64,000 bases of DNA from VRUE01 sp036271315 (GTDB taxonomy: Bacteria; Actinomycetota; Thermoleophilia; Solirubrobacterales; 70-9): the NCBI GenBank assembly GCA_036271315.1, contig DATBAV010000011.1, positions 46,749 through 110,748 of the forward strand, in the 5' to 3' direction. The position numbers and the translations under genes are program-made. Shown here piece after piece: positions 48,506-57,040 of this stretch; the stretch's first letter is position 1; each line of letters opens with the position of its first letter. The notes below the pieces were generated by a model, which was not told the origin of the DNA, made no database searches, and saw only the letters and a program-made list of their open reading frames with translations.

Positions 48506-49711
48506 ATGGATGCAATAGATATATCCCCTAATCGCAGGACCTCGACGGTTTTTGAATTCCCAGAGTTGGGAGTTGAGGAGGAGGTTGCTCTCGCGAAGAT
48601 CGACGACCTCCGTAAAGAGCTGCGCCACTACGTAGCTGAGCCGCGCCGCTGGGTCGGCTCGGTTCGGCGAATGCTGGCCGCTCGTGCCATTCAAGGCTCA
48701 AACAGCATCGAGGGCTACAACGTCTCGGTCGAGGATGCGGTCGCCGCTATTGAGGACGACGATCCGGCGGAAGCCCGGACCGAGGATTGGCATGCAGTGA
48801 TGGGCTATCGCCGAGCGATGACCTACGTGCTTCAACTCGCTGAGGATGAACACTTCGAGCTAAGCGCCCACCTGATTCGAAGCCTTCATTTCATGATGGC
48901 TGAGTACGACCTAGATGCTAGTCCCGGTCTTTGGCGTCCGGGGCCAATTTGGATTCGGAACGATGCCACGGGCGAAGTTGTTTACGAAGGTCCGGACGCC
49001 GATGACGTTCCGGGGCTCGTTGACGATCTGGTGGAGCAGCTGACAGGCCACCAGGATGTTCCCCCCATCGTGCGCGGCGCGATGGCCCATCTGAGCCTTG
49101 TCATGATCCATCCGTTCCGAGACGGCAATGGCCGCATGTCTCGCTGCTTGCAGACCCTCGTCCTGGCTCGCGACAAGATTCTGGCGCCCGCATGGTGCAG
49201 CATCGAGGAGTACTTGGGCGCCAATACTCAGCGGTACTACGAGGTGCTGGGCAGCGTAGGCGAAGGTAAGTGGAATCCTGAGAATGACGCGCGCCCCTGG
49301 GTGAGGTTCTGCTTGGAAGCTCATTACATCCAGGCCATGAGCGTTCTGCGCCGGGTTCGAGAGTCAGAGAGGATGTGGGCCGACCTAGAAGCTTTGCTTG
49401 AGGAGAGGCGCGGACTTCCCGAGCGATCGATTCAAGGGTTGTTCGACGCCACGCTTGGGCTTCGGGTTCGTAACGCCTCCTATCGCTCGGTGCTCAAGCG
49501 CTTCGGCGCTGAGGAGATTTCGCATCAGGTTGCGACCAGCGATCTCAGAGCGCTTGTTGAGGCGGGCCTACTCAAGCAGCACGGCAAGAAGCGGGGGACT
49601 TACTACGTAGCTGCTGAGCGACTTGAGGAGATTCGAAACCGAGCCCGTGAGCGCCGCCAGCCCCTTGACGCCAGCTCCCTATTTACCGCCGAGACCAGCC
49701 CGTCGGTGTGA
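48506..49711 (+). CDS. Fic/DOC family protein with N-terminal inhibitory motif and C-terminal winged helix
   Basis: A 401-aa protein. The core motif is IHPFRDGNGRMSR (about 201-213), with catalytic His202, so AMP-transfer (or another NMP transfer) to a hydroxyl side chain is expected. The inhibitory motif SNSIEG (65-70) fits the S/TxxxEG/N form found N-terminal to the core in self-inhibited Fic proteins. Residues about 300-385 read as a winged helix. ATG 48506 chosen as it starts directly after the AT-rich promoter. Overlaps the convergent small gene by 33 nt. Confidence 0.88.
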   Translation: MDAIDISPNRRTSTVFEFPELGVEEEVALAKIDDLRKELRHYVAEPRRWVGSVRRMLAARAIQGSNSIEGYNVSVEDAVAAIEDDDPAEARTEDWHAVMGYRRAMTYVLQLAEDEHFELSAHLIRSLHFMMAEYDLDASPGLWRPGPIWIRNDATGEVVYEGPDADDVPGLVDDLVEQLTGHQDVPPIVRGAMAHLSLVMIHPFRDGNGRMSRCLQTLVLARDKILAPAWCSIEEYLGANTQRYYEVLGSVGEGKWNPENDARPWVRFCLEAHYIQAMSVLRRVRESERMWADLEALLEERRGLPERSIQGLFDATLGLRVRNASYRSVLKRFGAEEISHQVATSDLRALVEAGLLKQHGKKRGTYYVAAERLEEIRNRARERRQPLDASSLFTAETSPSV

Positions 49712-49924
49712 GGCCCAGCGGGCGTTCGCCGCTCGCCTAGCGGCTTCACTCCGTTGCTCGGCCGTCATTCGTGCCGCGCGACTTTTCCCTCCCTTGCGTC
49801 CTCCAACTCGCCCGGCTCGCGTTTCGGCTGTCTCCTGCTTTGGCGGCGTTTCGTCGGTCGCATCGCCCACAATGGCAGCCGCAAGGCGATTGAGATCAGC
49901 GGGCTTCTTGGAGCGCTTGGCCAC
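49679..49924 (-). CDS. small basic nucleoid-like protein
   Basis: An 81-aa protein with a helix (KPADLNRLAAAIVGD) and a basic tail GGRKGGKSRAARMTAEQRSEAARRAANARW. The tail resembles the K/R-G-G...S-EER---A-KAA-ARW segments in small regulatory or histone-like proteins. GTG 49924 is 2 nt after the XRE stop, so it ends a three-gene run wHTH-XRE-basic protein. Function unknown. Confidence 0.6.
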   Translation of the reverse strand: MAKRSKKPADLNRLAAAIVGDATDETPPKQETAETRAGRVGGRKGGKSRAARMTAEQRSEAARRAANARWASHRRAGLGGK

Positions 49925-49926
49925 GT

Positions 49927-50202
49927 TCAGAGCGTAGCGGGGTCGTCGGGCTTGAACTGGCCGCGCCGGAAGTCTCCGGGCGTCCACGTGATCCCCTCGA
50001 ACAGGGTGCCCGGCTCGACTCCGAGCGCCCCTGCGAGCTTCGCCAGGGTGTCGATCCGGGGCAGTCGGCCACCGCGCTCTAGGAGGCCGATCTCCGTCCT
50101 GTGCAGGGAGGCGCGGAAGGCAAGCTCCTCCTGCGTTACTTTGGCTTGCTCGCGAAGGCGGGCGAGGTTGACCCCGAAGCGCTTGGCGACTTCCCGGCTC
50201 AC
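49927..50202 (-). CDS. XRE family regulator (island module, copy 2)
   Basis: A 91-aa HTH protein: FGVNLARLREQAKVTQEELAF, then ASLHRTEIGLLERGGRLPRI and DTLAKLAGALGVEP, tail WTPGDFRRGQF. Paralogous to 22249-22527 in a different mobile element. GTG overlaps the wHTH stop (GTGA). Probably controls the transposon cargo. Confidence 0.83.
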   Translation of the reverse strand: MSREVAKRFGVNLARLREQAKVTQEELAFRASLHRTEIGLLERGGRLPRIDTLAKLAGALGVEPGTLFEGITWTPGDFRRGQFKPDDPATL

Positions 50203-50447
50203 AAGGTCTCCAGTCGATGACAGTGATAGGCCGCATCGGTCAGCAGGAGGGTCTGACCGTGGAGCCGGATCAGGCCGTAATCGCTGAGCTTCCTCACGGC
50301 GCGTTCAACAGCTTCCTTGTTGCCGATCTCCCGGCTCATTTCGGGCATCGTGCGGTGATGCGGGTGGCTCGCGAGCGCAAGGGCCAGAATCGCCCGCTGC
50401 GCGCGCTCGTCTTCGCTCGGCTTGCGCCGAATACGCTTTGCCTGCAT
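50199..50447 (-). CDS. small winged-helix protein (island module, copy 2)
   Basis: An 82-aa protein: RAILALALASHPHHRTMPEMSR and NKEAVERAVRKLSDYGLIRLHGQTLLLT, a winged helix paralogous to 21968-22252. ATG 50447 is chosen over the more upstream ATG at 50504 because the leader GAGGCGAAGCTCCC before it matches that of the paralog. Overlaps the XRE gene by 4 nt. Confidence 0.66.
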   Translation of the reverse strand: MQAKRIRRKPSEDERAQRAILALALASHPHHRTMPEMSREIGNKEAVERAVRKLSDYGLIRLHGQTLLLTDAAYHCHRLETL

Positions 50448-50560
50448 GGGGAGCTTCGCCTCCTCGTGCCAGGCGCCCGGACGTTCCACCGTCGCGGGCG
50501 CCATTTCGTCTCTTGGTCAGGCGAAGCTAGCGCGAAATCAGGGCCGTTTGGCGGTCACTT

Positions 50561-50578
50561 CAAACTGACCCACTGCCC
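50561..50578 (-). repeat. right terminal inverted repeat
   Basis: Reverse complement of the left terminal repeat, followed directly by TGCCGT. A second, diverged relative of the same end (GGTCAGATTGAACTGAG on the minus strand) lies at 50638-50654, hinting at an older insertion in the same spot. Confidence 0.85.
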
Positions 50579-50680
50579 TGCCGTGCACTGAATTGAACGG
50601 AGACTGGCTTGGCGGCTCCGAAGGTCCGGGGTTTCTGCTCAGTTCAATCTGACCAGCGGTGTCTGCGAGAATCGCTTGGC

Positions 50681-51556
50681 TTGAGTTCTTCAACCGAAAC
50701 TGCGGTCGTCTGCGACACGACGGCCTATTTGCCGAGCGAGCTCGTTGCCTCGCGCGAGATCAAGACGATCAGCCTTTACGTCTCGGTCGATGGGCACCAG
50801 GAGCCGGAGTCGGAGATCAGCGATTACGCCGGTTTCTACGAGCGGCTGCGCGCCTCCGAAGGGGGGGCGACGACCTCGCAACCCTCGATCGGCGACTTCA
50901 CTGCGGTCTATGAGCCGCTGCTCGACGAAGGGCGTGAAATCGTCTCGATCCACATCTCCTCGGGGATCTCGGGGACCTTCGAGGCCGCCAACCAAGCTCG
51001 GGAGCGGCTGGTCGCCGAGGGCAAGGGCGGCGAGCGGATCCACCTCTTCGATTCCCGCTCGGCGGCGGGTGGCATGGGGCTCTCGGTCCTGGCGGCCGCA
51101 GCCGCGGCCAATAGCGGCGGTGACAGTGCTGCGGTTCTCGCCCGGGCCCAGCAAGCGCGAGAGGAGCTGAAGATGTGGTTTGCGATCGACACCCTCGAGT
51201 ACTTGCGGCGCGGTGGCCGGATCGGTGGAGCCCGCGCTTGGATCGGCTCGGCGCTGAAGATCAAGCCGATCCTCACTCTGGAGGAGGAGATCACCCCAGT
51301 CGAGCGCGTGCGCACCCGGGCTCGCTCGATCGAGCGCCTGCGTGACTACGCTCGCCAGCGCCACGAGGACGGCATCGATGGCTGGGTCGTCCAGCACATC
51401 CAGGACGATGAGACTGCTGCGGCTCTGGCTGACGACTGTCGCGAAATATTCGGCTGTGAGCCTGTTTTCATCTCTGAGATCGGCGCGGTCCTAGGGGCTC
51501 ACGTCGGTCCCGGCCTACTCGGCGTGGGCAGCGTCTCGAAGGAAGTTCTCAGCTAG
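50681..51556 (+). CDS. DegV family fatty-acid-binding protein (copy A)
   Basis: A 291-aa DegV protein: VVCDTTAYLPSELV, GGATTSQPSIGDF (the T-S-Q-P motif), IVSIHISSGISGTFEAA, TLEYLRRGGRIGG and ALKIKPILTL, ending HVGPGLLGVG. DegV/FakB-like proteins bind a fatty acid, and FakB presents it to the FakA kinase; no FakA is in the window. TTG 50681. Copy B at 62127 is very similar, and both share AGAATCGC just upstream. Confidence 0.9.
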   Translation: MSSSTETAVVCDTTAYLPSELVASREIKTISLYVSVDGHQEPESEISDYAGFYERLRASEGGATTSQPSIGDFTAVYEPLLDEGREIVSIHISSGISGTFEAANQARERLVAEGKGGERIHLFDSRSAAGGMGLSVLAAAAAANSGGDSAAVLARAQQAREELKMWFAIDTLEYLRRGGRIGGARAWIGSALKIKPILTLEEEITPVERVRTRARSIERLRDYARQRHEDGIDGWVVQHIQDDETAAALADDCREIFGCEPVFISEIGAVLGAHVGPGLLGVGSVSKEVLS

Positions 51557-53884
51557 CTAGGCGCGAATGCCTTCGCGAGTTTCGGACTCGCGAGGCACCG
51601 GCTGCGGCTTGAGCCGCACCGGCGTGGTGGCGAGGGCCTGCACGCGCAGGTCGCTCCAGGTGAGTCCTTCGCGGACCAACGCCGGGAGCCCCAGCGCGAC
51701 CGCCGTGGCGATCTCGACCGCCTGCAGGATCACGCCGTAGGCGAGGGCGTCGGCGGTGCTGACGCCGAAGCCCGTGTGCAGGACGCTGATCACGGCAAGC
51801 TGGAAGACGCCGATGTTCGAGGGGGTCGCCGGCACCACGGCGGTCACGTTGACTGCGAAGAGCACCGCCGCAGCGGCACCGATCCCGGCCTGGTCGCTGA
51901 GCCCAAGGGCGGCGAGCAGGGCCCAGCAGGCGGAGAGCTGGATTGCCCAGGCGGCGAGCTGCGCGGCAGCGGCAGCGGCGCCACGACGCGGGTTGCGGAA
52001 GATGCGCAGGCCGGCGCGCACCTGCAGCAGGGCGCCGTGCATGGCGGTGCCGATGCGGGCCAGGCGGCCGTTGCCGTTGCGCCGCATCAGCGGCGGACCG
52101 AGCAGGACGAGCAGCAGGAGCAGCAGCGGCACGAAGCTGAAGGCGAAGAGCTTTTGGGTGCTCGAGTGGAAGAGGTCGGTGGTCGAGACGATGATCACGC
52201 CCAGCATCGCCAGGGCGAAGAGGTTGAGCACGGTCTGGGAGACCAGCGTGCCGAGCAGCACCGGGAAGGTCTCGCGCATGCGGCCGATGCGGCGGGCCAG
52301 CGACATCGCGCGGGCCGGCTCGCCGAGGCGGGCCGGCAGGGTCGCCGACATCAGCACGCCGATCATCGTCGCCGAGGTGACGTCGCGGCGGCGGACAGGC
52401 GCCAGCGGCAGCGCCGCGCGCACGATCCAGTACCAGGAGGCGGCGCGGAAGAAGAGCGAGAGCGCCATCAGGCCGCAGGCCACCCAGACCCAGCTGAGGT
52501 CGGAGCGGACGATGCTTTCGACCACGTTGTCGATGCCGATCTTCTGTGCCGCCAGAGCGGTGAGGCCGACACCGGTCACGCCGGCGGCCGCCAACCCGAC
52601 CCGGCGGGCGATCTTGCGCTTGCGCTTGCCGGTCTGGGCGGGCTCGGGGTCGAGCGAGGGAAGCCGTTGTGGAGGCTGCGGCGGCAGGCCATCGGAGGGC
52701 TGTATGCCCATCCAGCGAGCGGCCCGCTCCAGGTTGTTCGCAGGCTTTGGCGCCGCCAGCGCCCGCTCGTAGACGGCGGTCACCCGATCGGCGACGCGCG
52801 GCCAGGCGTAGCGCTCGGCGCTTTGGCGGGCAGCGCGGCCCATCGCCACCAGCCGCTCCGGCTCGTGATGGGCGCGCTGCAGCTCCTCGGCAAGTCGCTG
52901 GGCGTCGCCGGGGGGGACGAGCACGCCGTCGACGCCGTCGCTGACGACATCGCTGTAGCCGGCGATCGCGGAGGCAATGGCCGGCGTGCCCGCGGCGAAG
53001 GCCTCGGTCAGGACCATGCCGAAGCTCTCGCCCGAGAGCGACGGGGCGCAAAGCACATCCGCTTCGTGCATCGCCCGGTGCAGCGCCTCGCCGGAGACCC
53101 GGCCGCGCACGTCGATGAATTGCATCGTCTCCGGATCGGCGAGGTAGCGCAGCACGTCCTCGCGCTCGGCGCCGATCACGGTGAGGCGGCTGGGCACGTG
53201 CTCGACCAGGGCACCGAAGGCGGCAAGCAGGATCGGCAGTCCCTTGCGCTCCTCGGGCCGGCCGACGAAGAGGACACGCAACTGATCGCTCGCCGGCTTC
53301 GGCCCGCTTGGCGCGGCGGCGACGTCGACCCCGTTGGGGATCACCTCGTAGTGGCCGCCGTACCAGCGGCGCCCGGTCCAGGCGGCCGCCTCGGAGACCG
53401 CGATCCGGGCGGAGAGGCGGTTGAATACGCGCCGCGCTCCCAGGCCGGAGGCGGCGTAGTTGGGCACGGCCCTGGTCGAGTAGGCGTGGAAGGTGCCGAC
53501 GGCCGGGACATCGGTTCCCAGCGCCGCGTTCCAGCCCACCAGCGGCACCAGCGGCTCGTGGATATGGACGACGTCGAAATTGCCCCGGCTCAGCTCGCGG
53601 CGCGGGGCGACGACCCCGCCGGCGGGGAAGGGCGCCAGGTTCGAGATCGCTCCGTTGGAGGGGAAGCCCGCCGTGCGGCCAAGTGGGATCAGGTAGTCGG
53701 GCATCTCGCGCGACTCCGGCGCGGCACGGTGCAGCGCGCGGCTGAGGCGGCCGGGTGGGTCAAAGGGGGCGAGTACGCGAACGTGATGGCCGCGGCCGAG
53801 GAACTCCTCGGCAAGCGCCTCCACGTGCCGGTTCACGCCGCCCTGGTAGGACCAGGAATATGGCGAGACGAGAGCAATCCGCAC
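51557..53884 (-). CDS. GT4 glycosyltransferase fused to a UPF0104/LPG-synthase-type membrane domain
   Basis: A 775-aa protein. Residues 1-385 are a PimA-like GT4 glycosyltransferase: MRIALVSPYSWSYQGGVNRHVEALAEEF, VVHIHEPLVP, VPAVGTFHAYS, VLFVGRPEERKGLPILL and PSLSGESFGMVLTEAFAAGTPAIAS (EX7E region). Residues about 430-745 hold 7-8 membrane helices of the flippase-like UPF0104 family, with RLGEPARAMSLARR and VPATPSNIGVF. It probably mannosylates a lipid and moves it, or another lipid, across the membrane. GTG 53884; CGAATCAC/GTGATTCG form an inverted pair over the start. Stops adjacent to DegV. Confidence 0.87.
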   Translation of the reverse strand: MRIALVSPYSWSYQGGVNRHVEALAEEFLGRGHHVRVLAPFDPPGRLSRALHRAAPESREMPDYLIPLGRTAGFPSNGAISNLAPFPAGGVVAPRRELSRGNFDVVHIHEPLVPLVGWNAALGTDVPAVGTFHAYSTRAVPNYAASGLGARRVFNRLSARIAVSEAAAWTGRRWYGGHYEVIPNGVDVAAAPSGPKPASDQLRVLFVGRPEERKGLPILLAAFGALVEHVPSRLTVIGAEREDVLRYLADPETMQFIDVRGRVSGEALHRAMHEADVLCAPSLSGESFGMVLTEAFAAGTPAIASAIAGYSDVVSDGVDGVLVPPGDAQRLAEELQRAHHEPERLVAMGRAARQSAERYAWPRVADRVTAVYERALAAPKPANNLERAARWMGIQPSDGLPPQPPQRLPSLDPEPAQTGKRKRKIARRVGLAAAGVTGVGLTALAAQKIGIDNVVESIVRSDLSWVWVACGLMALSLFFRAASWYWIVRAALPLAPVRRRDVTSATMIGVLMSATLPARLGEPARAMSLARRIGRMRETFPVLLGTLVSQTVLNLFALAMLGVIIVSTTDLFHSSTQKLFAFSFVPLLLLLLVLLGPPLMRRNGNGRLARIGTAMHGALLQVRAGLRIFRNPRRGAAAAAAQLAAWAIQLSACWALLAALGLSDQAGIGAAAAVLFAVNVTAVVPATPSNIGVFQLAVISVLHTGFGVSTADALAYGVILQAVEIATAVALGLPALVREGLTWSDLRVQALATTPVRLKPQPVPRESETREGIRA

Positions 53885-53931
53885 GAATCACAAAGGGTAG
53901 TTGATTCCTCAGAGGTGATTCGTTGCGTAAG

Positions 53932-55782
53932 TCACGCGGATCGCTCACACCAGGCGTAGGCGGCGAAGACCAGGACGTATGCGGTGCCAATCTCGAGCAG
54001 AAGGGCACCCGAGTCGTTGGCGAGCGTGCCGATCACGGTCGCCGCTACGGCGCCGATCAGGCCCGCGCGCAAGGCCGGCGCGGGCTGCAGCCATTTGCGC
54101 AGGCGCGCCCGCTGCCAGATCGCCAGCGCGGCAAGCGCGGCGATGAGGGGTAGGAAGAAGATGACGATCGGGCGGGCGAAGCTGTGCGCGGAGAGCTGCA
54201 GGCGTCGTTGGGCAACGTCGGCGAGATCGCTGAGTCCGCCCGCGTCGAGTACCGAGCGGGTCAGGTGGGCGTTGGCGCCGGTGACGAGGTCGGCGAGGGC
54301 GATCAGCGCCAGCACCGCGATCGGGGCGGCGATCACGAGCAGAGCGGTGCGCCGCCGCCGGGCGCCGATCGCCGCGGCGGCAACGGCACCGCCGACCGGC
54401 AGGACGATCGCGGCCCCGACGTCGGCGCCGAAGCGGCCGGCGGCAAAGACGATCGCGCTGAGCAGGCTGACGGCGAGGAAGGCTGCGGCGGCCCGGCGCT
54501 CCGTTAGCCGCGGCCAGAAGCCGGCCAGGGCGGCACCGGTTCCGGCGACGACGAGAACACCGAGCAGCGCCTCGAGCTCGTTGCCGATTCCGTAGAAGCG
54601 CACGCCGAGCCCGGGGTTGGGACCGAGCAGGGAGAGCGAGGTGAGCGGCGAGCCGGCGATCACGTCGATCGCCAGGGCGCCGACGACCAGTCCCGAGGCG
54701 ACCGCAAGCGCCCGCAGCCCGCCCAGCAGAAAGAGGGTCAGGGCGGCGAGCAGTGGGGCGCCGAACATCACCAATATCTGTTCGGTGTCCTGGCCCGGTT
54801 CGAGCGCCGCGGCCGCCAGCAGTAGCAGTGGCAGGTAGACGATGCTGAGACCGGCAAGCCGAATCGCGACCCGACCGACCCGATCGGAGCTGACCAGGGC
54901 GGCCAGCCCGAAGACCACCAGCCAGACGAGCAGGCTGACCCCGATTACCGGCCCGCGCCGCTCCGAGATCACCGCCATCCGCGCCGCAAGCGATTCGATC
55001 GCCGCCGGATCGACCGAGCCCTCGGAGCGAATCGCCTGCCCCGACATCTGCGACGGCACCGCGATTCCGAGCCGGGAGAGGATCGTCGGGGCGATATCGG
55101 TCGAGAGCACGTAGCCATTGGTCCGCGTGCTGTCGGAGGTGAGATCCCCATTGAACCCTCGCCCCGCGACCCCGATCGCCAGTGCCCCGTTCTTGGCCGG
55201 CGGCGCCCGCCCGATCGCGACGACCATGTCGTTCCCCCTGAGCCGGCCGATGAGCGCGCCCAATTCGCCAAGCTTCAGCGAGCGCACCTCGCACGCCCGG
55301 CCGTGTTCCGCCAGCGTCGTCGCCAGCAGCCCCGGCACGATCTCCGCCGGCGCCGATTCCGCCCGTTCCACAACCGCCTTCGAATACCCCGGCCCACAGA
55401 TCCCACCCTCGACGTGGCCCGGCAAATCCGAGTCATAGAGCGAATCGAACACCCGATTCCCCTGCGAGATATCGAGATAAGTCTGCGCCGCTCGCACGCT
55501 CCCGAGCCCGGCGCTCATCAGCCCTGGCGAAACCCCTTGAACCCGCGCAAGCTCTCCAACACTCGTGCCTCTTGGCAACAGAGCCACCGTCACATTGGGA
55601 GCCGATGCTTGTGTCCCTGTGACCGGGATCCGGGTGGGGGGTGAAGCGTCTTGTACTTTTTTGCCAGAAGATTCTCGGACGGCAGCAGACGCTTCACCGA
55701 AAAAGTTAAGCGAAACCCCCCACCCGGATCCCGCCGCCCCAAGGGCCACGAGCACTATCGTCAACCCAATGGCCGACCGCAC
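53932..55782 (-). CDS. polytopic membrane protein with extracytoplasmic alkaline-phosphatase-like part
   Basis: About 616 aa. A signal-like N-terminus (RSAIGLTIVLVALGAAGSG) leads to an outside domain of about 250 residues whose end, TNGYVLSTDIAPTILSRLGI, resembles the metal-site end of alkaline-phosphatase-fold proteins. Then come about 10 membrane helices. The palindromic repeat at 55625-55732 (108 nt, exactly 36 codons) sits in frame just after the signal. GTG 55782 is favoured for the signal peptide but overlaps the divergent hemQ start; TTG 55764 avoids this. Function unknown; beside the glycosyltransferase fusion, so envelope-related. Confidence 0.7.
   Translation of the reverse strand: MRSAIGLTIVLVALGAAGSGWGVSLNFFGEASAAVRESSGKKVQDASPPTRIPVTGTQASAPNVTVALLPRGTSVGELARVQGVSPGLMSAGLGSVRAAQTYLDISQGNRVFDSLYDSDLPGHVEGGICGPGYSKAVVERAESAPAEIVPGLLATTLAEHGRACEVRSLKLGELGALIGRLRGNDMVVAIGRAPPAKNGALAIGVAGRGFNGDLTSDSTRTNGYVLSTDIAPTILSRLGIAVPSQMSGQAIRSEGSVDPAAIESLAARMAVISERRGPVIGVSLLVWLVVFGLAALVSSDRVGRVAIRLAGLSIVYLPLLLLAAAALEPGQDTEQILVMFGAPLLAALTLFLLGGLRALAVASGLVVGALAIDVIAGSPLTSLSLLGPNPGLGVRFYGIGNELEALLGVLVVAGTGAALAGFWPRLTERRAAAAFLAVSLLSAIVFAAGRFGADVGAAIVLPVGGAVAAAAIGARRRRTALLVIAAPIAVLALIALADLVTGANAHLTRSVLDAGGLSDLADVAQRRLQLSAHSFARPIVIFFLPLIAALAALAIWQRARLRKWLQPAPALRAGLIGAVAATVIGTLANDSGALLLEIGTAYVLVFAAYAWCERSA
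55625..55732. repeat. palindromic repeat, copy 2 (in frame inside a gene)
   Basis: Arms 55625-55641 and 55716-55732 are perfect 17-nt inverted copies with a sequence unlike copy 1. The core blocks 55641-55662 (22 nt) and 55700-55716 (17 nt) are the same as in copy 1. GGTGAAGCGTC (55640-55650) is also complementary to GACGCTTCACC (55688-55698), giving a nested stem. Length 108 nt keeps the host frame open. Confidence 0.82.
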
Positions 55783-56464
55783 ATTTGCCAAGTTCACGAT
55801 GTTCAAGGTTGATCCCGCCTGGCGCCGCCTCGACGCCGAGCAACGCGCTTCCGACAAGCAAGAGTTCCTCGCTGCCTGCGAGGACTTCGCCCTCGACCGC
55901 TCGTTGCGCGCCTACTCAACCATAGGAACGCGCGGCGATGTCGACCTGGTCATCCTCTCCCAGAGTCCCAGCCTTGACGACCTGCACACCTTTCACGTCG
56001 TGCTCGGCCAGAGCGGCCTGGCGAAGTGGGCCGAGACGCCCTACTCGTTTCTCTCGATGACCAAACGCTCTCCCTACTCGGACGAGCAGGCGCGGCCCGA
56101 GATCTGCGTCTCGGAGCGCAAGTACATGTTCCTCTACCCGATGATCAAGCAGCGCCGCTGGTACGGGCTGGCGCCGGAGGAGCGGGGCCGGATCATGAAA
56201 AGTCACATCGAAGTGGGGCGCCGCTACCCCGAGATCACGATCAACACCACCTATTCCTTCGGCCTCGACGACCAGGAGTTCGTGGTCGCATTCGAGGGTG
56301 ACGACCCGGGGATGTTCCTCGATCTGGTGCACGAGCTGCGCCCGACCGAGTCAAGCGAGTTCACCGAGCTCGAGACCCCGATCTTCACCTGCATGGCGCT
56401 CTCGCCGCGCAAGGCGCTGGACGCGCTCGACGGCACCCCCAGTGCCGTCGCCGCCGGAGCATGA
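55769..56464 (+). CDS. hemQ: HemQ-type coproheme decarboxylase (chlorite dismutase family)
   Basis: A 231-aa protein of the Cld/HemQ fold, which in actinobacteria makes protoheme from coproheme with peroxide. It shows RDVD-like GTRGDVDLVILSQSPS, TPYSFLSMTKRSPY, YPMIKQRRWYGL, MKSHIEVGRRYPEI (axial His) and SFGLDDQEFVVAFEGDDP. The distal Arg of true chlorite dismutases is not evident. First of two coupled genes (ATGA). Confidence 0.84.
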   Translation: MADRTFAKFTMFKVDPAWRRLDAEQRASDKQEFLAACEDFALDRSLRAYSTIGTRGDVDLVILSQSPSLDDLHTFHVVLGQSGLAKWAETPYSFLSMTKRSPYSDEQARPEICVSERKYMFLYPMIKQRRWYGLAPEERGRIMKSHIEVGRRYPEITINTTYSFGLDDQEFVVAFEGDDPGMFLDLVHELRPTESSEFTELETPIFTCMALSPRKALDALDGTPSAVAAGA

Positions 56465-57000
56465 GGACCGAGGCGCTCAGCTACGCAATCGACGAGCACG
56501 ATCACCTGATCAGGGTCGACGAGGGCTACTACCGCTTCGCCGAGGAGAACGGCTGGCCCGACGCCGGCAGCAGCCTCGGCCGCTCGCTCTGGGACTACGT
56601 CAGCGGCAGCGAGATGAAGAAACTGCAGCGGCTGCTGGTGCGGCGCATCCGCGACGAGGTCGGCGATGTCGAGTTGCCCTTTCGCTGCGACGGGCCGGAG
56701 GTTCGTCGCGAGATGGACATTCGGATCGTTGCCCGTCCGGGCGGGCGGGTCGTGCTCTTCTCGGCACGATTGCGCGCCGAGGAGGAGCGCGATTTACCCC
56801 AGCGCCTGCTCGATCCGGCGACGCCGCGCAGCGGCGAGATGCTGGAGATGTGCGGCTGGTGCGACCGCTTCGAAGTCGACGGGGAATGGGTCGAGGTGGA
56901 GGAGGCGGCGAGGCGGTTGGAGCTGTTCAACCGGCCCCGGCTGCCGGCGCTGAGTCACGGCATCTGCCCCAACTGCAACGAGATGCTGCTCGCCGCGTAG
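56461..57000 (+). CDS. PAS-like protein with C-terminal double CxxC zinc site
   Basis: A 179-aa protein. The N-terminal half reads like a PAS sensor (IDEHDHLIRVDEGYYRFAEENG, SLWDYVSG). The C-terminal part has MCGWCDRFEVDGEW and ICPNCNEMLLAA, two CxxC knuckles that can bind one zinc. Coupled to hemQ, so a heme, redox or oxygen response is plausible but unproven. Confidence 0.65.
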   Translation: MRTEALSYAIDEHDHLIRVDEGYYRFAEENGWPDAGSSLGRSLWDYVSGSEMKKLQRLLVRRIRDEVGDVELPFRCDGPEVRREMDIRIVARPGGRVVLFSARLRAEEERDLPQRLLDPATPRSGEMLEMCGWCDRFEVDGEWVEVEEAARRLELFNRPRLPALSHGICPNCNEMLLAA

Positions 57001-57040
57001 GCGCGCGACGGGCTGAGTTCCCTATTCTTTCGCGCTCGCC

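Larger units (their letters stand above)
45685..50578. mobile_element. 4.9-kb transposon-like element with defence cargo
   Basis: Bounded by perfect 18-bp inverted repeats (45685-45702 and 50561-50578) and flanked by TGCCGT on both sides (45679-45684 and 50579-50584), the mark of a transposition. It separates HesB copy A from DegV copy A. Inside are a methyltransferase-endonuclease fusion, an IS1-like transposase, a Fic protein, a small basic protein and a wHTH-XRE pair. Cargo is less GC-rich. Whether the transposase inside moves the whole unit is not proven. Confidence 0.78.
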
